A stretch of 64,000 bases of DNA from Tetrastigma voinierianum. Taxonomy: Eukaryota; Streptophyta; Magnoliopsida; Vitales; Vitaceae. The stretch lies in contig JAEQBH010006415.1 in assembly GCA_016808115.1 (NCBI GenBank), positions 62,001 through 126,000 of the forward strand, written 5' to 3'. Below are positions 56,640-64,000 of the stretch, piece by piece. The position numbers were made by a program, and so were the translations under genes. Positions within the stretch are counted from its first letter, which is position 1; every line of letters starts with the position of its first letter. Below the pieces are notes generated by a model. The model saw nothing but the letters and a program-made list of their open reading frames with translations. It searched no databases and had not been told where the DNA came from.

Positions 56640-58345
56640 TGATTCATGCCACAAGAGGCTGAGCTAAAATCAACAAAATTTATATACACCTATGTCTTAC
56701 CATCGCCGTAGTCAAGCTACCGCAGAGATAGTGGTCTGTGGTCGAACACGGGGACGGTTTTCATCCTAAAATGGTTTGCATATGCCCAAGGCAACGCTTT
56801 CTATTTGGACTTTTGGATTTGTGTTTCAAAACAAGTGGGAATGGTTTGAAAACCGATACTGCAAAACAAAGTAAAAGGTGAAAAAGTTAACTTGAAGAAT
56901 TAGGTCACTAACTCGCAAGTTGTGGCAAACAAGTGTCCTCGGTTTTATCCTCGCTATGACATGCAACCCATAGTCCAAGTGGCATAACAGATCTAGATTT
57001 AACTAGCAAACCTCCATGAAGCAACTCCATTTGAGTCAATACAGTAGCATGCGCTATGGCCCCTTTAATGCTTTAAAACCCTAACATTTAATATCATCTC
57101 GTGAGGCTCGTGAAAGACCATCTAAAGAATCACAACCCAAAGATGGAGAGTATTGGCCAAATCAATAACATTAAATGCTGCGTAACCCTAATTTGAGAAA
57201 CCTAACAGGAATATCATTTTAGAGGCTCAGAAGACCATCTAAAGAATCACAAAGACTTCATCAATATGCACTGATTCTAAAGCATGGAGAGAGACAATAA
57301 ATTAATGACATTCAATGTTATGCAACCATGTTTTGAGAATATAAGGGCTAAGTAAATACACTACATGTAGCTTTTTAGTACAAGAGGACAACATGCATAT
57401 GCCCCACCACTGCTGGGGCTTCCTTCCCTCTTCAAAGAAAGGAGGCTTAGGCTGGGCATCTCTCAGCCACATCCTCAAGAGGGTGTTTTTCTAGCAGCCG
57501 AGAAAGGGAGAGAAAGAGGAGAGAGAAGAGAGAAAAGCAAAACCTAAAATAAAAGACTTTATTTACAAAATGAAAACTTATAAAAATATCTTCTCCTCCT
57601 CCAAATTGTTCCCCAAAAATTGTTGCTTAGGTTACAAAACAAGAGGGGCTTATATAGCCACCTCAAGGTATGAAAAATACTAAAAACCTATGAAATTGGC
57701 TAAGTTATAGGGACAATTAAGTAATACACCAAGTTTGAGGCGGTTTGGCATTAATTACAAAGCATGATCGAGGCATCAATTCTCTTAGAGTCAAGAATTC
57801 CTGCTAATTAGGCGAAATCAATGTGTCTAGGCGAAAAACAAGAAATTTCGCTATGGGTGGGTATCACATAGGCGAAATTCGCTGCTTAGCGAAATTTTGT
57901 GAGAAGCTTAATCAACCAATTATTTTCGCGAAGGAACAAAGGTTAGCGAAATTTGAGTGGTCTAGCGAAATTTGGCATTTTCGGCTAGGTTGCGAATTTT
58001 CGTTAAGGTTGCGAAATTTCGCAATCTTAGCTTAAAATTAAGAGCTGAGTTTAAAATTCCCCGCATTGTCGATCCTTCACTGCTTTTCATCCTGCCTTCA
58101 ACTGCATCGAATTTTCTTCACTTTGCCTTTGTTTTCTCATTGATTCTTGGGCTGGTTGATGACTGAGACTTGAATTCCAACTTTATGATTCATCCTTTGT
58201 ATTGAGATTGAAACCCAAAGTGCCTACAAAAAACAAACCAAAAAATACCCTCTAAAAATGGTGATAAGTAAGTTACTAAGACTAGAACACTTCCAATTGG
58301 CATTAATGACATGATTAGGTGCACAAAAGCACTCAAACCTATCAA
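56640..58345 (-). repeat. Athila-4 3' LTR, inner end deleted
   Basis: It begins TGATTCATGCC and follows the Athila-3 LTRs to CACTCAAACCTATC at about 58345. There the last roughly 35 bp of LTR and the first roughly 30 bp of internal DNA (present at about 42338-42402 in Athila-3) are missing. A TATATAAG box (minus) lies at 57649-57656 and the TAGCGAA cluster at 57800-58020. Confidence 0.85.
57800..58020 (-). repeat. TAGCGAA/TTCGCTA cluster in the Athila-4 LTR
   Basis: At least five AGCGAAAT(T) or TTCGCTA words, several as GGCGAAA variants, at the same LTR position as in the other copies. The 20-bp register is weaker here. Confidence 0.65.
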
Positions 58346-59430
58346 ACCCTTTAGCAATGCAAAACAAAAAGAAGATGCATGTGGTGATTTGCAAAAAGGT
58401 TATGATTCAAAAAGGGTTTATATACATATAAACAATACCTTAAACTGAGAAATTGAAATCAAAGTTGTAAACCGATATGAAAGAATCAAACATACAAGAA
58501 CAATTCTAGGTCAATATTGGATCCATAATTCTCAACTTGAATTTCCACCAAAGTCTAATGATTCTTTATGTAACCAGATTAAGCTAATAAACTGCAAAAT
58601 TGCCACCTCCTCCCAACCTAGCACTGACATGGCCTTAAGTTGTTGAACAACCTAGATAGGGCTAGTTACACTTTTCTCTTTCTTTTTCAATTATATCGGT
58701 ACGCAATGCTGTACCCGATCACTGTAAAGTCCGTGTAACGGGGTCCACCGATGACCTCGAACCACTCAAGGTTTGTGCATCAGCCAAAAGGATCAATGAC
58801 CACTAACTCTAAAGGCTTCACCCCGACTCCAAATGACTTCAAAATTACACCCACAAGTCATTAAACTTCACCTATCCACCCATAACGAATATCAAATTCA
58901 TATCTCACCAATTAAGGCTTAGGGGCATCTGCTCTCAAAGGTTTTCGCCTATACACCCCTCGGACTCGGCTCGGTTCAAGGCAAAACTTCACGACTTTAT
59001 TTTTCTTTTTCTTATTTTCTTTCTTTCTTTTGCTTTTCTTTCTTTTCTTTTTCCTTTTTGGAAGATAACATTGGTCTTCAACTCGTAGGTACCACAAACC
59101 TATCCTAGGTTGCCAACACATACCTAAGGCCGGCTTTGGTAAAGCTTAAAGAAGGCACACAATTTCACAAATTCATTGGAAACAACTGGAGGCAAAGGTG
59201 TGATTTAAAGATAAAGTGGAAATTTCAAGTCAGCATGTCGGAACTCAGAATCGACTCAAAAATTGTTTCAAGCATGGAATTTGTCCTAGCATATAAGTGA
59301 CAAATAGTGATTCAATTTTCCAACATGAAGTCATTCAATTGTCCAATTGTAGCAATTCAATTGTTCAATTGAAAAGAAAAACATTTACATATGGTAAAGG
59401 CACAAAACATGATATGTACAATTACCTTTA
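58346..59430 (-). other. Athila-4 3' noncoding region with purine tract
   Basis: It aligns with 42403-43500 of Athila-3: GATGCATGTGGTGATTT, AATTTCCACC.AAGTCTAATG, GGAAGATAACATTGGTCTTC, CCTATCCTAGGTTGCCAACA. The pyrimidine run at 58995-59060 gives the purine tract on the element strand. It stops aligning near 59425, where integrase begins. Confidence 0.7.
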
Positions 59431-60680
59431 GAGGTTTTGTGTACCATCACCTGAATTCATAAAGGAAAACAATAAAATTTGAAACATCCAGGACATGTGG
59501 AGCATGAAAATTACTCTTAAACCATCTCCCCAAGTATGGTGTGAGGATTGTAGGGCTCGTGGAGGATCCAGCAGAGAATTTCTTTCATCAACAATTGGTC
59601 GCACCACATGTTTCACCTTCCTCGTCCAGCATTGACTTTAAACACCCTGTTATCATCTGGATTGATTAAATCTACTGAACCGTTGGGGTATGCCTGTTGG
59701 ACCATGAATGGACCTGTCCATCGTGACTTGAGCTTGCCTGGAAATAGATGGAGTTTGGAGTCGTATAAAAGAACTTGATCTCCCTCTTTAAAATTCTTCC
59801 TGGTTATCATTTGATCATGCCATCTTTTCGATTTTTCCTTTGCAATCTTCGAATTCAAATAGGCATCATTCCGTATTTCTTCCAACTCATTGAGATCAAG
59901 GAACCTCTTGACTCCGGCCTTACTTAGGTCCATATTCAACTTCTTAATTGCCCACCATGCTTTGTACTCGATCTCCACTGGAAGGTGACATGCCTTACCA
60001 TAGACCAATCGATAAGGGGACATTCCCTGTGGATTGTCTCAAAGTCATTCCGTAGCCCATAATGAATCGAAGTAGTTTGATAGACCAATCCTTTCCTCGC
60101 GGAGCTTACCATCTTCATTAGAATGGTCTGATCTACCCGCTGGCAAGTTCCCACTTGACCACTTGTTTGAGGATGGTAAGGGGTATACTTCTCAGGTTTC
60201 ACACCATATTTAATACGAGGTTTTTAAATGGTTTATTACGTAAATGAGAACCTCCATCACTAATAATGGGTTTTCGTTAATTCCCAAACCCGGAAAAGAT
60301 ATCGCTTTCAAGAATTTAATTACCACTCCATCACATTGGCCTTTATGGTGGAATTGCTTCAACCCATTTTGAGACATAGTCTACTCCCCACCCAAAATGT
60401 ACGTATTTAATTATACATAAGGACGAGGGAAAAGGTCCCATAAAATCGATGCCCCACACATCGAATAATTCAACAACTAAAATTGGGTTCAAAGGCATCA
60501 TATGACGGCGAGACAGCTTCCCAAGCCTTTGGCATTTGTCACATACACGGCACATTTGGTGTGCTTCCTTGAATAAGGAAGGCCAGTGAAACCCGGGATC
60601 AGCACCTTCTAATGGCCAAGCTCGAAGCAAAATGACCACCACAAGCACTCTCATGGCAATGGTTTAAAATTCCTTACTGT
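59431..60680 (-). pseudogene. Athila-4 integrase, nearly continuous in three frames
   Basis: On the minus strand the frame 60343-60654 has FHWPSLFKEAHQMCRVCDKCQRLGKLSRRHMM (zinc-finger C-x2-C) and ELFDVWGIDFMGPFPSS (first catalytic D), VDYVSKWVEAIPP. The frame 59936-60202 has YTPYHPQTSGQV. The frame 59613-60023 (136 codons) has [72 protein letters not shown] and [13 protein letters not shown], the GPY/F module. A piece between 60202 and 60343 carries the remaining core. The domain is recognisable end to end with only a few shifts, the best preserved integrase here. Confidence 0.9.
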
Positions 60681-61345
60681 TACCCTCCGTGTACACATTT
60701 CCCGAAGGATTTGATCTCAGACATTGGAATAGGAAAGTACTCTTTCCCAATAATAGGAATGGATTTTAGCAAAGAAATATTTCCTATCCTCGTTCTTTCC
60801 ACTCACCGATTTCTCCTCAGAGTGAGGAAATTGGCAATGTGAGCATACCAAGGAGCTTTCTCCAACCGTAGATAGGGATTCTTCAGAAATTCTATCATTA
60901 ATAGGTGGACTGCGGAGTGTCGTGGGCTATAGTTAACCTTTGATGTATGATCTCGCCACCACATTTTCCAATTTTTCTTATCTCTAATTTGCAAGTCAAC
61001 TCCCGGGCAACAACCCAACGGATGAGTCTTGCTTTTGCATTTTGTTTGGGTTAAGAGATATTTCAAAGGTAATGATCTCGTAAAATGACTATATCGCCCA
61101 ACCAAGTATGCTCGAATTTATCTAAGGCATATACCACGTCACAACTCTTCTCCTTTCAGAGTATAATTCCTCTATGCTTCATCTGTGGTTTTGCTTGCAT
61201 AATACAGTTCACATGAGGTTTCTGATCTTCTTTTTGGCTAAGTACTGCTTCCTATAGCAAGATCACTGCATCACACATCACCTCAAACGGTAACCCGCCA
61301 ATTAGGTGCCTCGAACTATTGGGGGCAAGAGTCAAATGAAATTTC
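60681..61345 (-). pseudogene. Athila-4 RNase H and linker
   Basis: The minus frame 60803-61105 has LKYLLTQTKCKSKTHPLGCC, LQIRDKKNWKMWWRDHTSK and, after SPRHSAVHLLMIEF, PWYAHIANFL. These correspond to the RNase H end and the PWYADIVNYL linker to integrase. The upstream part (61110-61345) has CDA-, TTEKELLAVV- and GS-type remnants in other frames. Confidence 0.7.
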
Positions 61346-62175
61346 GCTTCAAACTCTTTCGCAATCTTTTCTCCCAAACAAATTTGGCATCCTTCTCAAG
61401 AAGCTTGTACAGGGGTTTGCAATTTTGGAAAATCTTTTAATGAACCGTCTAGAAGCCCCATGACCAAGGAATTGTCTAATTGTTTTCACATTTGTCTGGG
61501 GCGGCAATTTGAAATAATGTCGATCTTGCTTTATCAACTTCAAGTCCCCGCTAGAAATAATGTGCCCCAATACAATTCGGCCGGGTTTACCATAAATGGC
61601 ATTTCTCCCAGCTTAAGCACCAAATTCTCTTCTCTATGCACCTCCGCAAAATGGCTTCCAAATTGGTTACATTTTCAAAATCACCCCCATATGTTCTAGA
61701 TATCATCCATGTATATACCTCCATTATACGCCTACCATGTCATCGAACATACACCGAGCATACATCGCTGAAAAGTGGTCATGCTACAAAGCCCAAAAGG
61801 CATCCTCCTATAAGCATACGCGCCAAATGGACAAGTAAACAAATAGGTCTTTTCCCGACTGGGCAATTTCATCCGAAGTAATCAATACCCATCCAAAAGC
61901 AATGTGGGTGGTGGTCCCAAACTCTTTCCAGGAGCTGATCGATGAACGGCAATGGAAAGGGTCTTTCTGTCACCTCATTGAGCCTCTCTATAATCTATAC
62001 ACACTTAACTGCTGTAAGTCTGGTAGACAATTCTTCACCTCTTCTCATTTTTCACAGCTTGTTACTCCCGATTTCTTAGGCACCAACTGGAAACTGACTA
62101 ACCCACGTGCTATCGTAATGGGATAAATGATACCAAAATGGGAGAAATTTCAAGACCTCTATACGAACTACTCGT
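61346..62175 (-). pseudogene. Athila-4 reverse transcriptase, frameshifted
   Basis: The frame 61349-61570 has GHIISSGDLKLIKQDRHYFKLPPQTNVKTIRQFLGHGASRRFIKRFSKIA, split here as the thumb segment. The catalytic YMDD is at 61702-61713 on the minus strand. FAYRRMPFGL- and GCNQIAIHPKDQ-like remnants lie near 61780-61890. RT N-terminal WVS-type text is near 62090-62160. Confidence 0.75.
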
Positions 62176-63020
62176 AGATGGGATTCAACCTCCGTCAGCC
62201 GCCAATGCCTTAGACTCCTCTTCTAAATAGATATGATGAGTGCAAATGGACGGGTTTATGCCTTTCAGATCAGAAATTTTCCATCCCAATGCTTGCTTGT
62301 TCTTTTTGAGAAGGTGCAGGAGATTATGCTCTTGTGCAGTGGTTAGCAGTGAAGAAATCACAACTGGGCACTGCTCATTTACTTCCAAAAATGCATACTT
62401 TAAATCAGCGGGGGAGGGGCTCTTGAGTCTCCTAGCTGTCGAGGTTCCCCGGGTTCATTACCACCAATAGAGGCAAAATTTCTATTCTTCTTCCGCACTC
62501 GTACTAAGCTCATTTCCTGAAATTGCGGTCGCTTCACAAGGCAATCTGAGAAATCAAGTTAATATCTCTTGCACTTGCTTGGTTAAATTTCCTGCTCTTC
62601 CGTAATGGTATCTAAAATACAAACTCTTCAAAGCTTCATCCTCCTCGAGTATATGCCTTTACCCAAAATGAAAATATCGAGTTCCAAAGGTCTATTTCCA
62701 AAATGTGAGTTGTATGACTCCATTCGCAATTTATGATTGCATTTGAAGTGGTAGCTAAAAACGGTCTCCTAATATGATGGGAACCCGACAGTCCTATTGC
62801 AATCGGGGTTCTCAGACGTACAACAAAATCTACCGGATAGTAAAACTGGCCCACTTGTATAAGAACGCCTTCAATGGTCTCCTTGGTATTTTAATAGATC
62901 TCGTCGAGCGAAAAGTGTGATGGAAGTGGGTTTCAGCCTCACCTAAACCCAATTGCTTCAGAGAAGAATACAAGAACGATTCACACTAGCTCCCAGATCT
63001 AACAAAGGCTTTCTCCACGT
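62176..63020 (-). pseudogene. Athila-4 protease region and linker to RT
   Basis: The minus frame 62636-62854 has GQFYYPVDFVV (flap region) and RRPFLATTSNAIINCEWSHTT (G.PFLATSNAIINC.NGV block). The frame 62185-62388 has VISSLLTTAQEHNLLHLLKKNKQALGWKISDLKGINPSICTHHI, the linker with W.I.D..GI.P..C.H.I that precedes RT. Good family signal with one or two shifts. Confidence 0.8.
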
Positions 63021-64000
63021 CGATACCTCCAATATTCACCGAGATCGTAGGACATCCCGGATCCTTATACTTCATTGAGTCTTGCTCTCTCTATAATAGC
63101 ACTAACTTGTCGCTTAAAAAGGCCTTTTATTTACATACAGACTCTTTACCAGGCACAAACTTTAAGAATTTACAAGTAGGAACTCGTTTTTAATCATATC
63201 GAGGAGAGGGAATATCAATACCGTCATACGCTCCAACATTTCGTTGCTACCGTATCGTTTCTTTCTTCTCGGAGAACCTCAAGTGAAACGGAGGGGATAT
63301 TCTAATCTCTACTTCTTCCTTATCCACCGACCGTTTTGCGAAGCGGCTCACCACCACGCTATCACTAATCGGCCTTGATGCCACCGGCTGGGCTTTAATT
63401 CCTTTCCACTTTCGTAAAGTCACAACTCGCCTTCACTTTACCGCTTTATATTTAAGTCCTCGGCCGCTCCCGTTTCATTCACTCATTTTCTCGATATTGT
63501 TGTACCTAAAAGGGTTCTTCCTTTTTTTGAACTCGTAACTCGGGACAGATGTTTTGAAATCTCCAAATGCATATTGTCCAATTTCCTGTTGAGTGAACTT
63601 TCTACTGCTTCAATTTTCTGACTAGTTTGGACATTCAACACCTTCTGTTCTTCTACAAATATGCCTACTACCTTACTTAAATTCAGGATTGCCTGCTCAA
63701 CAGAGAAGATAGTGGAGGCAAACAAGTTGTTGTATTGAAGTGGAATCAACTCGTCGATGTGCCTCAAGGAGCCGATACAAGGGGTTTGATTTCCATGACA
63801 AATTTGGACAATTTCTCCAATTAGGTTATTAGTGTCACCATATGGAGCATCTATGGGTGGTTTATTTTGACTTATGGTATTGGGTAAGTTGCTCTTGGCA
63901 AGACTTTAGGTAATTATTTGACTCAAAATCGGGATAGATAACTCATTAACTGTGCTGTATCTCGTATGCTGATTTTCATTTCCAAATCATCCAATCTTTG
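63021..64000 (-). pseudogene. Athila-4 gag C-terminal part, truncated by the window
   Basis: The minus frame 63483-63767 (94 codons) reads QYNNLFASTIFSVEQAILNLSKVVGIF, then VNVQTSQKIEAVESSLNRKLDNMHLEISK, a Leu/Ile/Glu-rich heptad pattern that looks like a coiled coil. It corresponds to the segment between the NYNPGW-type linker and the VTLRSGK block of Athila gag. VTLRKWKGIKAQP, an RSGK-block remnant, is near 63390-63430. The N-terminal capsid is beyond 64000. Confidence 0.7.

Larger units (their letters stand above)
56640..64000 (-). mobile_element. Athila-4: Athila-type retrotransposon with pol, minus strand, truncated by window end
   Basis: A 3' LTR (56640-58345) of the Athila-1/3 family is followed on its right by the same 3' noncoding DNA and then, on the minus strand, integrase, RNase H, RT, protease and part of gag. 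The 5' LTR lies beyond the window. No env-like region lies between integrase and the 3' noncoding DNA. Its reading frames (136, 103 and 100 codons) are longer than those of pol in Athila-2. It is inserted in the Tekay-2 integrase. Confidence 0.85.

Overview
The window is nuclear DNA of a flowering plant, probably one with a large, repeat-rich genome. Almost every base can be assigned to a transposable element, and no ordinary host gene was found. The evidence is plant-specific element families: a CACTA (En/Spm) transposon, two Tekay-type chromovirus Ty3/gypsy elements, and four Athila-type Ty3/gypsy elements whose primer-binding sites, where still readable, match plant tRNA-Asp. The species and monocot/dicot status cannot be decided from the sequence. 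Nearly all coding regions are broken by stops and frameshifts; the longest clean reading frames are only 100 to 160 codons.

The layout is a nest of insertions. The host layer is a CACTA transposon on the + strand. Its transposase gene occupies 1-1723 and resumes at 20489. A second, intron-containing gene follows at about 20935-23010, and subterminal repeats at 23425-23540. Tekay-1 (minus strand, 1724-20488) split the transposase gene. Athila-1 (plus strand, 8704-18441) then inserted into Tekay-1 next to its primer-binding site.

Tekay-2 (plus strand, from 23541) lies in the CACTA terminal repeats. It was split between gag and protease by Athila-2 (plus, 27988-53317, TSD TATAT). Athila-2 was in turn split near its 3' end by Athila-3 (minus, 40631-50635, TSD ACACA). 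Tekay-2 pol resumes at 53323 and is cut at 56639 by Athila-4 (minus), which runs off the right edge.

Athila-1, -3 and -4 share LTRs and 3' noncoding DNA but carry different cargo. Athila-1 and -3 have gag-protease plus a GC-rich env-like region and no visible reverse transcriptase or integrase. Athila-4 has gag-protease-RT-RNase H-integrase and no env-like region. Athila-2 belongs to a different Athila family with both pol and an env-like ORF. If they are or were active, Athila-1 and -3 would need enzymes supplied in trans.

Two noncoding patterns stand out. Athila-2 carries dispersed copies of the palindrome TGTCGCGACA, both in its LTRs and again between integrase and the env-like ORF. The Athila-1/3/4 LTRs carry clusters of TTAGCGAA, locally in a roughly 20-bp tandem register. 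All family assignments were made by eye from protein motifs; no database search was run.
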